From assembly GCA_964524065.1 (NCBI GenBank), contig CAZGCB010000026.1, positions 1 through 27,955 of the forward strand: a DNA stretch of 27,955 nucleotides, read 5' to 3'. The notes under the pieces are model-generated. The model saw only the letters and a program-made list of their open reading frames with translations, did not search any database and was not told the DNA's origin. Within the stretch, counting starts at the first letter, position 1; each line of letters opens with the position of its first letter. This DNA is from CAZADA01 sp964524065. Lineage in GTDB: Bacteria > Pseudomonadota > Alphaproteobacteria > Caulobacterales > Maricaulaceae. Position numbers and translations under genes: made by a program. Below are positions 7,832-16,295 of the stretch, in pieces.

Positions 7832-8868
7832 GTCGGCGTGTCCGCCGCGCGCGTATGCGGCCCCCAGGGCCGGGCTTGCAGCGCGCAAACCAATGGGGCG
7901 CAGCCAAAGCGGATGGGATCGGTCGCGGGCAAGCCATGCGCCTGCGCCAGCGCGTCAATGCAGGTGCGGGCGGCGTCTTCTTCGAGCGCGGCGGTGTTCA
8001 CCGCCAGGCCGAGCGGGGCGATGGCCGGGTTGGTGAGGCGGCCCAACTCCAACGTGCGCGTGATCACATCCTCAATGCGGGCGATGGGATAGGGCGAGTT
8101 GCGCATGGTGGTGCGTGTCGGCTCGTGGCAGACGATGAAGGCGTCCGGCTGCGTCCCATGCAGCAGCCCCAAGGTGACGCCGGCGAAGGCGGGATGAAAC
8201 AGCGAGCCTTGGCCTTCCACCACGTCCCAGTGGTCGGCCTGGGCGTCGGGCGACAGCCATTCGGCCGCGCCAGAGATAAAGTCCGCCCCCACCGCATCCA
8301 GCGCGACGCCGCGCCCGGCGATGAGAATGCCCGTCTGGCCCGTGGCGACGAAATCCGCGTCCATGCCCGCCGCGCGCATGGCCCGCTCCATGGCGAGGCT
8401 GGCGTATTTTTTCCCGACAGAGCAGTCCGTCCCCACCGTGAGCAAACGCAAGCCCGTGCGTTTGCGCCCCGTGCCCACCGCGAAATCCCGATCGCTGTGC
8501 CGCAAATTGTGCAGCTGGCGGCCATGGGCGGCGGCCGCTGCGGCGATCGCCGGCACAGCCTCCAACCGCGTATGCAAGCCGCTGGCGATGTCCAAGCCGC
8601 TCTCCAAAGCCGCCACAAGGCTGGAGATCCAGCTTTGCGCCAGAACGCCACCGGGGTTTACGGCGCCAAGAACGAAGGTCCGCGCCCCCGCGGAGACGGC
8701 TTCGGCGATGGTCATATCGGGCACGCCGGCGTCGGCCTGGCAGCCGGGCAGGCGCAGCTGGCCCAAGCACCAATCGCGGCGCCAATCGACGACGCCTGAC
8801 GCGGTTTTGATCGACAGTGCGTCGCGCGCATCGCCCAAAAACAGAAGATAGGGTGTCGCTACAGGCAT
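7828..8868 (-). CDS. dgcN: D-glutamate N-acetyltransferase DgcN (DUF1611 family)
   Basis: 346 residues with an N-terminal Rossmann-like domain and a P-loop domain. The P-loop is GTDCSVGK at residues 146-153, characteristic of DUF1611, and is followed by TGQTGILIAG and by VVEGQGSLFHPAFAGVTLGLLHG, in which the Glu/Gln pair is conserved. In the characterised marine pathway DgcN acetylates D-glutamate so that DgcA can racemise it. The assignment rests on the family and on the four-base coupling to dgcA. The product, N-acetyl-L-glutamate, is the substrate of the NAGK encoded about 6 kb away. No adjacent regulator gene is present. Confidence 0.82.
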   Translation of the reverse strand: MPVATPYLLFLGDARDALSIKTASGVVDWRRDWCLGQLRLPGCQADAGVPDMTIAEAVSAGARTFVLGAVNPGGVLAQSWISSLVAALESGLDIASGLHTRLEAVPAIAAAAAAHGRQLHNLRHSDRDFAVGTGRKRTGLRLLTVGTDCSVGKKYASLAMERAMRAAGMDADFVATGQTGILIAGRGVALDAVGADFISGAAEWLSPDAQADHWDVVEGQGSLFHPAFAGVTLGLLHGTQPDAFIVCHEPTRTTMRNSPYPIARIEDVITRTLELGRLTNPAIAPLGLAVNTAALEEDAARTCIDALAQAHGLPATDPIRFGCAPLVCALQARPWGPHTRAADTPT

Positions 8869-8942
8869 GGCTGGGTGACAAGCGTGTGAGGATCAGGATG
8901 AAAGGCGCAGATGACCGCCGTCACATCGCATGACAGATAACT

Positions 8943-8965
8943 GACCATCCAAGAAGAGGATGGTC
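8943..8965. repeat. Perfect 8-bp inverted repeat upstream of dgcN
   Basis: GACCATCC and GGATGGTC are separated by seven bases (AAGAAGA). The hairpin lies about 75 bases upstream of the dgcN start and about 170 bases beyond the stop of the coiled-coil gene, both on the minus strand. It has no following T-run, so it is a weak terminator candidate; a regulator site for dgcN is equally possible. The 269-base gap holding it (8869-9137) has no convincing gene. Confidence 0.4.
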
Positions 8966-9137
8966 GCGTGGTCCTCGCCCCGCAAGGCGATTGGACAGTG
9001 AGCCGAGTCGGCGGCCATGACGCGCCGCCGCGGGCCTTGCTTGTCCGCTCCCAAGCCGCTTCGATCTCATGGCCCGCGTCCTCAGGCGAGATGCGCCCCG
9101 GCGAGGTCAGGCTCGCGCCGCCCGCCGCCGCGTCGCG

Positions 9138-11357
9138 TCAAACGTCCGCCAAGGCCGCGTCGATCAGCAAGTAAGCCCGGCCCGGATCGGTGTCGAGCAA
9201 AGCGCTGAGCCCGGCCACATCATTATGGTCCACGGCCCGGCGCACCATACGGGCATGATCGTCGAGAAAGCCTTCGGCCCGCCCGCGCAGCGTCGGATCG
9301 GCCGCCAGCGCCGCGGCCGTGCGGCGCACTTCCGTCATGGCGCTGTCGAGCACGAGGGCCCGCGCTTCGCCCACCCCGGCCCGACGACGCGCGCGTGCAA
9401 TGCGCGCGGTCATGTCCGCGTCCAGCGCACGCACCGGATCAATGCCGGCCCGGCGCAACGCCACCAAAACCGCCTCGCCGGCGCCGCCATCGCTGGCGCG
9501 TCCATTGGCGGGCTGATCATCAATGTTGCGGAGCAGATCTTTCCAGCGCCAGCCCTGTTCGCCGCCGCCATCGCGGGGCGGTTCGGCGGGCGCCGATTCA
9601 CGGCCATAGCCCTCATCGCGCCAGGGCCCAGCATCGGTGTGTCCACGCGCGCCGTGCCCGTCATCGCCATAGCGATCGCCATACCCATCGCCATAGGAGT
9701 CACGTCCCAGCTCGTCCCGCAGCGCACTGATGCCGTCGCTCAGACCATCGCGACCACGCGGCTCCCAACCCGGCTCGTCCTCATAGCGATCGCCGCGCGG
9801 CGCACGACGCGCCGGCAACCCGCCGAAATCATCGGGTCCGCGTCCCATATCGTGGCCCAAGGGCATGTCCGAGCCGAGAGGGATGTCCCGCGGCATGTCA
9901 TGATGGTGCTCATGGCGGGGGGCGTCATGATCGCGCATGGGGGGGCGGCGGTCAGGCTCGTGGTGCGGAAAATCCCGGCCGCTCGGCAGCGATTCCAAGC
10001 GATGCTCCAGCGTCGCCACCACATTTTCGATGCTGCGGATACGCGCCTGCAGCGCCTCATCCATCTGATGCGACACATGCATGGACGCATCGTTCAGCTG
10101 CTCCACCCGCTCCAAGACGGCGGCGGCGTTCGCTTCCAGGGCCCGACCGGCGTTTTCGGCGCCCAAACGGGCGGTGTCGGCGGCCGCGCGCACCCGCTCG
10201 ATGTCCTCCGCGCTCTTGCTGGAGATGGCGCGCATTTCCTGTTCGATCATGTCCGACAGCCGTCGTGCTTGATCGAGGGCCGTGTCCACAGCGGTCTTCA
10301 TGGACTCCGCACCGGCCTCGCCAGCCATGTTCAAATCATGGGCGGTGCTTTGCACCACACGCAGGTTTTCTTCCTGCGTCTTGGCCAGGTTTTCCAGGCG
10401 CGAGGCGCGCTCGTCCAGGGCTGAGACCAACGCTTCCATGTCCCGCATTTGTTCGGAGATGGCGAAGGCGGCTTTCTCCCCATATTGCTGAGCTCGGGCG
10501 GCGGTGGTCTGCAGACGCTCCGCGCCGCGCTCCAGCATTTGCCGGCTTTCATCGGCATGGGCCGCCGCGAGATCCGAGGCGGCGGAGACCATTTCGGCTT
10601 GCTGATCGAAGGTTTCTGCGATCTTTTGCGCCTCAGAGTGCAGGCCCTTGGTGGTGTCGCCCAAATCCTCGCGCTGCTGACGCAGATCGGCGATGAGCTT
10701 GTCCACCTCCTCGCGGGCGTTGACCGAGGCGCCGTTCACGCCCTCCGCGTGGTGGCGCAACACTTCTTCCATGGCGCCCAGCTGGTTAAGCGCGCTTTCC
10801 GCCGAACGGCTGACGCGGTCCACCTCGTGGGCGATGACGTCCGCCAGGCGGCGCGCATCGCCTTGGGCGTGATCTACGGGAGCCGCAAGGCGCCGGGTGG
10901 CGATGTCAATGGATTGGGCGAAGGACGCCAAACGGAGAAATTCGCTGGTCACCACGCCAAGCGTGATCAGGATGAGGGCCGGTCCGATGACAATGAAGGC
11001 GAAGCCCAGCAGACGTTCCGGTCCGCCGCCGGTCACGGTGCTGATGCCATAAAAACCCAGCACATAGGCCGCCGCGCCCGCCGACCAGGCGAGGGCGACA
11101 AAAAACGCCGCCATCAAAATCCAGTTGGAGGAGGCGGGGGCCGCCCGCCGTCCGCCGCCGGCCGCCGATGGCGTGCGCGTGCGCACGGCCGGACGGCGCG
11201 CGGCGCTCGCGCCGGGGCCTTTACCAGCGGCGACGCCGGGCGTCATAGCGGGCGCGCCCGCAGCGCCATTGGGGGCACGGGCCGCCGGGCCGCCTTTGGA
11301 CACCGGCTGCATCGCGTCCACATCCAAGTCTGTGTCTCTTTGTTCTGTCGTACTCAT
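9138..11357 (-). CDS. Membrane-anchored coiled-coil protein, TipN-like polarity factor candidate
   Basis: About 739 residues in five visible parts. (1) A disordered N-terminus rich in Ala, Gly, Pro and Arg. (2) Two hydrophobic segments near residues 80-125 (SNWILMAAFFVALAWSAG and LGFAFIVIGPALILITLG). (3) About 300 residues of heptad-rich Ala/Glu/Arg coiled coil. (4) A His/Asp/Gly/Met/Arg low-complexity linker with GDGYGDRYGDD-type repeats. (5) A conserved-looking helical C-terminal domain starting at GWRWKDLLRNID. This layout recalls Caulobacter TipN, a birth-scar polarity protein. I infer similarity in architecture, not proven orthology. The ATG at 11357 is preferred over a GTG at 11432 because the upstream extension is arginine-rich shadow sequence. 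The gene is transcribed alone. Confidence 0.6.
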   Translation of the reverse strand: MSTTEQRDTDLDVDAMQPVSKGGPAARAPNGAAGAPAMTPGVAAGKGPGASAARRPAVRTRTPSAAGGGRRAAPASSNWILMAAFFVALAWSAGAAAYVLGFYGISTVTGGGPERLLGFAFIVIGPALILITLGVVTSEFLRLASFAQSIDIATRRLAAPVDHAQGDARRLADVIAHEVDRVSRSAESALNQLGAMEEVLRHHAEGVNGASVNAREEVDKLIADLRQQREDLGDTTKGLHSEAQKIAETFDQQAEMVSAASDLAAAHADESRQMLERGAERLQTTAARAQQYGEKAAFAISEQMRDMEALVSALDERASRLENLAKTQEENLRVVQSTAHDLNMAGEAGAESMKTAVDTALDQARRLSDMIEQEMRAISSKSAEDIERVRAAADTARLGAENAGRALEANAAAVLERVEQLNDASMHVSHQMDEALQARIRSIENVVATLEHRLESLPSGRDFPHHEPDRRPPMRDHDAPRHEHHHDMPRDIPLGSDMPLGHDMGRGPDDFGGLPARRAPRGDRYEDEPGWEPRGRDGLSDGISALRDELGRDSYGDGYGDRYGDDGHGARGHTDAGPWRDEGYGRESAPAEPPRDGGGEQGWRWKDLLRNIDDQPANGRASDGGAGEAVLVALRRAGIDPVRALDADMTARIARARRRAGVGEARALVLDSAMTEVRRTAAALAADPTLRGRAEGFLDDHARMVRRAVDHNDVAGLSALLDTDPGRAYLLIDAALADV

Positions 11358-11467
11358 GCTGGGGCCAGCGCCTCCGCCGCCTGCGGCGCGACGGCGGGGC
11401 CGTCTCGCGCGATGCTGCCGCGCCGCACACACATCCTCATGTAGCGTTTAACAGGCGCGGACCGACG

Positions 11468-11496
11468 GGTACAGCCTTGCGCCACGATTGTGTCAA
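11468..11496 (-). promoter_or_regulatory. Possible promoter of the coiled-coil gene
   Basis: On the minus strand a perfect -35 hexamer TTGACA (11491-11496) is followed after 17 bases by TGTACC (11468-11473), a poor -10 element. It lies about 110 bases before the chosen ATG. The spacing is right, but the -10 matches at only three positions. Confidence 0.3.
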
Positions 11497-11652
11497 TGCG
11501 GTGGACGATCCGGCAGAGTCGCGCGCACACTTGCGGCGACAAGGGGCGTCTGCGCGCCAACCCCGGGGCCGCACCGGGACCGCCATGCTCCCAGGTGTTC
11601 TTGCAAGGCGCATCGGTGATCGGCGCCGCCGCCGCGTCACGAAAGGACGGGC

Positions 11653-12192
11653 ATGCCCGATATCCCTTCTCTGTCGTTCAGTCGCGCCGGCGCGCCGCGC
11701 GCCGGCCTTCACGCGCACGATGGCGTGTTGGCGACGGGGCCCTTGCGGCGGGGGGAGGTATTAGCGGTTTACGGTCTGCTGCGGCCGAGCGCGGGGCGTC
11801 TGGCGAGCCTCGGTTTTGCGCGGGCGCTGGCGCCCATGGGGCCGTGCCGCTTGCCTGGGGTCTTATTGGACATGGGCGCTTATCCGGCCTTGGCGCCGGG
11901 CGAGGGCGTCGTGGCGGGCGAGCTGGTGCGACTGCTGGATGCGACGGCGGGCCGGCGCCTGGACGCGTTTGAAGAGTGTGATCCCGCCAACCCCCAAGTG
12001 TCGCTGTATGTGCGCCGCCGTTTGCGCTTGCTGAACCCGCCGCGCGAGGCGTGGGTGTATGTGTGGAACCGTCCCATCGCGGGACATCGGCGTCTGGTCA
12101 GCGGCGATTGGCTGGCGCGGGCGGCCCGGCCCGCGGGCCTGCGCAATGCCGATGACGATCCGCCGCACGGCCCGCGCCGCCGGCGAATTTAG
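11653..12192 (+). CDS. Gamma-glutamylcyclotransferase-fold (AIG2/GGACT-like) protein
   Basis: 179 residues. LAVYGLLRPSAG near residue 36 is the substrate-binding YGxLR/S loop of the AIG2-like fold. LPGVLLDMGAYPALAPGEGVVAGEL is the typical strand following it, LDAFEECDP holds the glutamate that serves as general acid/base in this family, and AWVYVWNRP is the closing strand. All landmarks of a working fold are present. Members act on gamma-glutamyl amines or related small molecules, and bacterial substrates are mostly unknown. The Arg/Pro-rich tail after about residue 160 looks disordered. The start ATG follows a modest AAAGGA Shine-Dalgarno. The gene diverges from the coiled-coil gene. Confidence 0.85.
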   Translation: MPDIPSLSFSRAGAPRAGLHAHDGVLATGPLRRGEVLAVYGLLRPSAGRLASLGFARALAPMGPCRLPGVLLDMGAYPALAPGEGVVAGELVRLLDATAGRRLDAFEECDPANPQVSLYVRRRLRLLNPPREAWVYVWNRPIAGHRRLVSGDWLARAARPAGLRNADDDPPHGPRRRRI

Positions 12193-12374
12193 CCGCCCTA
12201 GCCGCCACCTCCGGCGCGCCGGTGGCCCGTTTGGCCCGCCGCTTGCGCGTCATCCCGCTCGAACGCGCGCGGGAGAGCGGCATGTACGAGCACGGCTTAC
12301 ATCGACGGGTGGGGGAGGAACCTTGGCGCGCCGCCGTGCGGCGGGCGCGGCCAGGCTGCGACTGGCGTGATGTG

Positions 12375-12551
12375 ATGCGCATCGCGGCGCTCGTACTGGG
12401 CCTGATCCTGGCGCCCTATGCGGCGCATGCCCATGCCGTGGGGGAGACGGGCGCCTTGGCTGTCGCCCTCGCGGGCGTCGCGGCGGCGGTGGTCATGTTC
12501 GCGCTAGGGTGCGCCCCGCGCGAACGCCGCGTGTTCGGCCCGCGCCGCTGA
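12375..12551 (+). CDS. Possible small exported or membrane protein (58 aa)
   Basis: The stretch 12193-12765 has no confident gene. The best candidate is this ATG-started frame. It begins MRIAALVLGLILAPYAAHAHA, which reads as a signal peptide ending in an AHA cleavage site, and continues with one hydrophobic segment (ALAVALAGVAAAVVMFALG) and a basic tail. The same frame is open from 12222, but the upstream part looks non-coding. There is no family match, and GC-rich DNA produces such frames by chance. The rest of the gap, including an ATTATGCTTAG segment near 12650, holds nothing I can name. Confidence 0.3.
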   Translation: MRIAALVLGLILAPYAAHAHAVGETGALAVALAGVAAAVVMFALGCAPRERRVFGPRR

Positions 12552-12765
12552 GCCTGGGCGTCGGGCCGCAGGCTGACCATCGCGTCAGACGTGCGTAGCC
12601 CTCAGACGGCTCGCGCCAGGGGCGGATCACCGTGACGCTGCACGCGGATTATGCTTAGTGTGACAAGGTGCGGCCCCGGCTGCATCCCCGTTCCCGCCGC
12701 GCTCTGCGGCGTGGCGCCGCCGGTTCTCGGCCGCGACACCGATAGCAAAAGAGTGCCGTTCGCCC

Positions 12766-13788
12766 ATGAAACTCGCCAGCTTGAAGTCCGGCCGCGATGG
12801 CAAGCTCATCGTGGTGTCCCGCGATCTCACGCGCGCTGCGGACGCCAGCGACATCGTGCCGACCCTGCAGGGGTTGTTGGACGAATGGGATTCGCTGGAG
12901 CCGGAGGTGCGCCGCCGCTCCATCCAAGTCAACGAAGGCGATGTGGAGACCTTTGCGTTTGATTCCGCAGCCTGCGCCGCGCCTTTGCCGCGCGCGTTCC
13001 AATGGGCCGACGGTGCGCTGTACACCAATCATGTGGCGCTGATGCGCAAAGCGGCCGGCGCGGACGTGCCGGACAGCCTGTGGGCCGCACCGATGCTGTA
13101 CCAGGGCGGATCGGATTCGCTGCTTGGGCCGTGCGATCCCGTCGAGATGACGAAAACCGAAGGCTGGGGCGTGGACTTTGAAGCGCAGCTGGCGGTGATC
13201 ATCGATGACACGCCCATGGGCACCACGGCCGCCCAAGCGCGCGAGCGCATCAAGCTGATGACGCTGGTGAATGATGTGTCGCTGCGCGGGCTCGTGGAGA
13301 AGGAAATCCAGAAAGGCTACGGCCTGTTTCACGCCAAGCCCGTGACCACCTTCGGGCCCTGCGCCGTAACCCCGGACGAGCTGGGCGTCTCGTGGGACGG
13401 CGGCAAAGCGCATCTGCCGCTGATCAGCCGCATCAATGGGGCCACCTTCGGCCGGCCCAATGCAGGCGTGGACATGACCTACGATTTTCCCAATCTCATC
13501 GCCCATGCCTGCGCCACACGCCATTTGTGCGCCGGGGCGCTCATCGGTTCCGGGGCGGTGTCCAACCGCGAGCCCGACGGCAAGCCTGCGCGCATGGTGG
13601 ATCAGGGCGGTGTCGGCTATTCCTGCATCGCGGAATTGCGCATGGTCGAGGCGTTGGAGCATGGCAAAGCCGCCACGCCGTATCTCAGCTATGGCGATCG
13701 GGTGGAGATCGAAATGCTCGACCCGCAAGGGCGCACGATCTTCGGCAAAATCGATCAGACCCTTGTCCCTTATGAACAAATGACCTAA
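12766..13788 (+). CDS. Fumarylacetoacetate hydrolase (FAH) family protein
   Basis: 340 residues. The C-terminal FAH barrel shows the metal-binding and fold landmarks: GWGVDFEAQLAVIIDD with the metal-ligand glutamate, LVNDVSLRG with the metal-ligand aspartate, KGYGLFHAKPVTTFGP, and the late GAVSNREPDGKPARM and YLSYGDRVEIEM segments that close the barrel. The N-terminal 100 residues form the variable domain seen in the longer FAH members, such as those hydrolysing fumarylacetoacetate-like C-C bonds. The exact substrate is not readable, and no tyrosine-degradation partner is nearby. It stands alone, 71 bases before argF'. The ATG at 12766 is preceded by a weak AAAAGAG. Confidence 0.88.
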   Translation: MKLASLKSGRDGKLIVVSRDLTRAADASDIVPTLQGLLDEWDSLEPEVRRRSIQVNEGDVETFAFDSAACAAPLPRAFQWADGALYTNHVALMRKAAGADVPDSLWAAPMLYQGGSDSLLGPCDPVEMTKTEGWGVDFEAQLAVIIDDTPMGTTAAQARERIKLMTLVNDVSLRGLVEKEIQKGYGLFHAKPVTTFGPCAVTPDELGVSWDGGKAHLPLISRINGATFGRPNAGVDMTYDFPNLIAHACATRHLCAGALIGSGAVSNREPDGKPARMVDQGGVGYSCIAELRMVEALEHGKAATPYLSYGDRVEIEMLDPQGRTIFGKIDQTLVPYEQMT

Positions 13789-13812
13789 GCGGCCCTTTTC
13801 GTGGAAACGACG

Positions 13813-13831
13813 CACGCCGCCGGGCGGCGTG
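13813..13831. repeat. GC-rich inverted repeat between the FAH gene and argF'
   Basis: CACGCCGCC and GGCGGCGTG lie almost back to back with one base between them, giving about an 8-bp stem with a tight loop. It sits 25 bases after the FAH stop and 29 before the argF' start. A short CCTTT follows, so it could be a weak terminator for the upstream gene or a leader hairpin of the arginine operon. Function unproven. Confidence 0.4.
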
Positions 13832-13859
13832 AGTCGCCTTTGCGTGCGGGAGCTCCGCC

Positions 13860-14885
13860 ATGCGTCACTTTCTCTCCACCGCCGATTGGTCCCGCGCCGA
13901 GCTGGAGGCCATGCTGGAGCGTGCGCGCGCCTACCGGGCCCAGCCTTTCGGCGACGCCTTAGCGCGCAAATCCGTGGCGCTCGTGTTCTTCAATCCAAGT
14001 CTGCGCACGCGCGCCTCGTTTCAAATCGGGGTGCATCAGCTGGGCGGCCAGCCCGTGGTGCTGGAGCCCGGCGCCTCCTCCTGGCCCATGGAGATGGGCG
14101 AGGGCGTGGTGATGGACGGCGTCGCGGAGGAACACGCTATTGAGGCGGTGCAGGTGCTGGCGCGCTATTTCGACGTGATCGCCGTGCGCGCTTTCCCGCG
14201 CTTTCAGGACTGGAGCGTGGAGCGCGAGGACCCCATGCTGGCCGCCTTTGCGCGCCATTCCACCGTGCCCGTGGTGAACATGGAGACCATCATCCATCCC
14301 TGCCAAGAACTGGCGCTGATGATGATGCTGCAGGACCGCTTCAAGGCGAAGGGCGCGGGGGACACCGACGGCAAGACCTTCCTGCTCAGCTGGGCGCCCC
14401 ATCCCAAGCCGCTCAACACCGCCGTGGCCAATTCCGCGCTGATGATCGCCGCCAAATTCGGCTTTAATGTCCGCCTGTTGATCCCGGAGGAGGCTTACCG
14501 CCTCGATCCGCGCTATATGGATGCGGCCGCTGAAAGCGCGGCGCACAACGGCCGCACGCTGGAGGTCACCACCGATATCGAGGCGGCCTATGACGGCGCG
14601 GACGTGGTGTACGCCAAAAGCTGGGGCTCGCTGGCCCGCTATGGCGACCCCGAGGCCGAAAGCGCGGCCAAGGCGCGCTTTGGGGCGGAGCGGTTCATGG
14701 TGGACGCCGCCAAAATGGCGCGGACCCATGATGCGGTGGTCAGCCATTGCCTGCCCATGCGCCGCAATGTGAAACTCACCGATGAAGTGGCGGACTCCCC
14801 GGCGTTTGGCGGCATTGATGAAGCGGAAAACCGCTTGCACGTGCAGAAGGCCATGATGACCGCTTTGATGGCGTCGGATGGCTAA
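13860..14885 (+). CDS. argF': N-acetylornithine carbamoyltransferase (AOTCase)
   Basis: Transfers the carbamoyl group from carbamoyl phosphate to N-acetyl-L-ornithine, giving N-acetylcitrulline in the arginine route of Xanthomonas- and Maricaulis-type organisms. 341 residues. The carbamoyl phosphate loop is FFNPSLRTRASF (about 43-54). The 80s-loop reads SSWPMEMG, with proline at residue 76; in this family Pro marks acetylornithine enzymes and Glu marks succinylornithine enzymes. MDGVAEEHA, VRAFPRFQDW, HPCQELA, WAPHPKPLNTAVANSA, HCLPMRRNVK (with the Lys that is carboxylated in the Xanthomonas enzyme) and DEAENRLHVQKA all match. It opens the operon argF'-NAGK/NAGS-argC. An acetylcitrulline deacetylase would be required elsewhere in the genome. 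Confidence 0.95.
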   Translation: MRHFLSTADWSRAELEAMLERARAYRAQPFGDALARKSVALVFFNPSLRTRASFQIGVHQLGGQPVVLEPGASSWPMEMGEGVVMDGVAEEHAIEAVQVLARYFDVIAVRAFPRFQDWSVEREDPMLAAFARHSTVPVVNMETIIHPCQELALMMMLQDRFKAKGAGDTDGKTFLLSWAPHPKPLNTAVANSALMIAAKFGFNVRLLIPEEAYRLDPRYMDAAAESAAHNGRTLEVTTDIEAAYDGADVVYAKSWGSLARYGDPEAESAAKARFGAERFMVDAAKMARTHDAVVSHCLPMRRNVKLTDEVADSPAFGGIDEAENRLHVQKAMMTALMASDG

Positions 14886-14906
14886 GCATGGGACCGCGCG
14901 AGGAAA

Positions 14907-14913
14907 GAGGAGC
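14907..14913 (+). promoter_or_regulatory. Ribosome binding site that decides the NAGK/NAGS start
   Basis: AGAGGAG sits about eight bases before the ATG at 14921. An earlier in-frame ATG at 14888 lies only three bases after the argF' stop and has no such site. This favours 14921 as the true start. Confidence 0.55.
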
Positions 14914-14920
14914 TGGATCG

Positions 14921-16282
14921 ATGGATCCGAGGCGCGACGCACAGACCGCAATGGGATCGGCGGGTGAAGGCGCGCCGACGCACGCCGCGATTGTGCGTCT
15001 GTTGAGCCTCATGAAAGACGGCAAGGAGGTGCGCCAGTATCTCCAGCGCTTTTCAGCCTTGGATCAGTCGCGCTTCGCCGTGATCAAGGTCGGCGGAGCC
15101 ATTTTGCGCGACTCCCGCCAAACCCTCGCCGACGCGCTGGCCTTCCTGCAGACCGTGGGGCTGACGCCCGTGGTGGTGCATGGCGGGGGACCGCAGCTCG
15201 ACGCCGCGCTCGCCGCCCGCGGCTTGGGTGATGAAAAGCGTGACGGCCTGCGCATCACCACGCCGGACGTGCTCAGCGTCGCCAAGGACGTGCTGATCGC
15301 GGAAAACATCGCCCTCGTGGACGCCATTCGCACCGCCGGCGCCCGCGCCGCCGCCATTCCCACCGGCGTGTTCGACGCTGAGCTCCTCGATGACGGCGCC
15401 TACGGCCTGGTGGGCCGGCCCACCGGCGCGCGTCTGGATCTGGTGGAGTCCGCCGCCCGAGCGGGCGCCGTGCCGGTGCTCACCTCCCTCGGCCTTGGCG
15501 CTGATGGGCAAATGCTCAACATCAACGCCGACGCCGCCGTGCGCGCTTTGGTGTTGGCGCTGGAGCCCTACAAGGTGGTGTTCCTCACCGAATCCGGCGG
15601 CGTCCGGGATGGGGAGGGGCACATCATCTCCGCCATCAATCTCGCCACCGATCACAATCAACTGATGGCCCAGCCCTGGATCCAGGGCGGCATGCGCTTC
15701 AAGCTGGAGGAGATTGCGGGCCTGTTGGAGGGTTTGCCGCTGACCTCCTCGGTGTCCATGACGACGCCGGACCTGTTGGCCACCGAGCTGTTCACCCATG
15801 GCGGCGCCGGCACCATGATCCGCCGCGGCGAACGCATTGAAGCCCTCACTGACAAATCCGCCCTCGATCGCGCCGCGATGGAGGCCCTGGTGACCGGCGC
15901 CTTCGGCCGTCCGCCCGCCCCCCATTGGTGGGACGATTTGGCGTTGGACCGCGCGTACATCACCGAGCGGCGCCGGGCCGCGGCCTTTGTCACGCGCTTG
16001 GATGATGTGGCGTATCTGGACAAATACGCGGTTTTGGAGGCCGCGCGGGGCGAGGGACTCGGCCAGGCGGTGTGGGCCCAGCTCGTGCGCGAACACCCCC
16101 AGCTGGTCTGGCGTGCGGCGGGTGACAACCCGATCAACGAATTTTACTTCCGCCAGTGCGATGGCTGCGCCCGGCAGGGGGACTGGATCGTGTTTTGGCG
16201 CGGTTTGGAGGATCTCAACCGCGCGGCGCAACTGGCCGAGCGCGCGGCGCGCCGGCCCGCTACTTTGCAGCCGGCGGCGTGA
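14921..16282 (+). CDS. argB: Bifunctional N-acetylglutamate kinase / N-acetylglutamate synthase
   Basis: 453 residues joining two domains. The amino-acid kinase domain shows VIKVGGAIL (Lys about 56), VVVHGGGPQLD, the LNINADAA nucleotide/substrate segment and VVFLTESGGVRD. From about residue 300 the N-acetyltransferase domain (DUF619/NAT type, as in vertebrate NAGS) has YLDKYAVLEAARGEGLGQAV and DNPINEFYFRQCDG. The fusion makes and phosphorylates N-acetylglutamate, the first two steps of arginine synthesis. The Xanthomonas and Maricaulis enzymes have the same layout and are inhibited by arginine; whether this one is cannot be seen. It is 35 bases after argF' and 13 before argC. Confidence 0.95.
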   Translation: MDPRRDAQTAMGSAGEGAPTHAAIVRLLSLMKDGKEVRQYLQRFSALDQSRFAVIKVGGAILRDSRQTLADALAFLQTVGLTPVVVHGGGPQLDAALAARGLGDEKRDGLRITTPDVLSVAKDVLIAENIALVDAIRTAGARAAAIPTGVFDAELLDDGAYGLVGRPTGARLDLVESAARAGAVPVLTSLGLGADGQMLNINADAAVRALVLALEPYKVVFLTESGGVRDGEGHIISAINLATDHNQLMAQPWIQGGMRFKLEEIAGLLEGLPLTSSVSMTTPDLLATELFTHGGAGTMIRRGERIEALTDKSALDRAAMEALVTGAFGRPPAPHWWDDLALDRAYITERRRAAAFVTRLDDVAYLDKYAVLEAARGEGLGQAVWAQLVREHPQLVWRAAGDNPINEFYFRQCDGCARQGDWIVFWRGLEDLNRAAQLAERAARRPATLQPAA

Positions 16283-16295
16283 GGAGGAGGCGGCC

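Noticed and set aside
9069..10424. A 451-codon open frame on the plus strand
   Set aside because: It lies opposite the coiled-coil gene and its product is a biased Ala/Arg/His string with no domain; GC-rich coding DNA leaves such antisense frames open.
12655..13815. A 386-codon minus-strand frame
   Set aside because: Antisense to the well-supported FAH-family gene; no recognisable motif.
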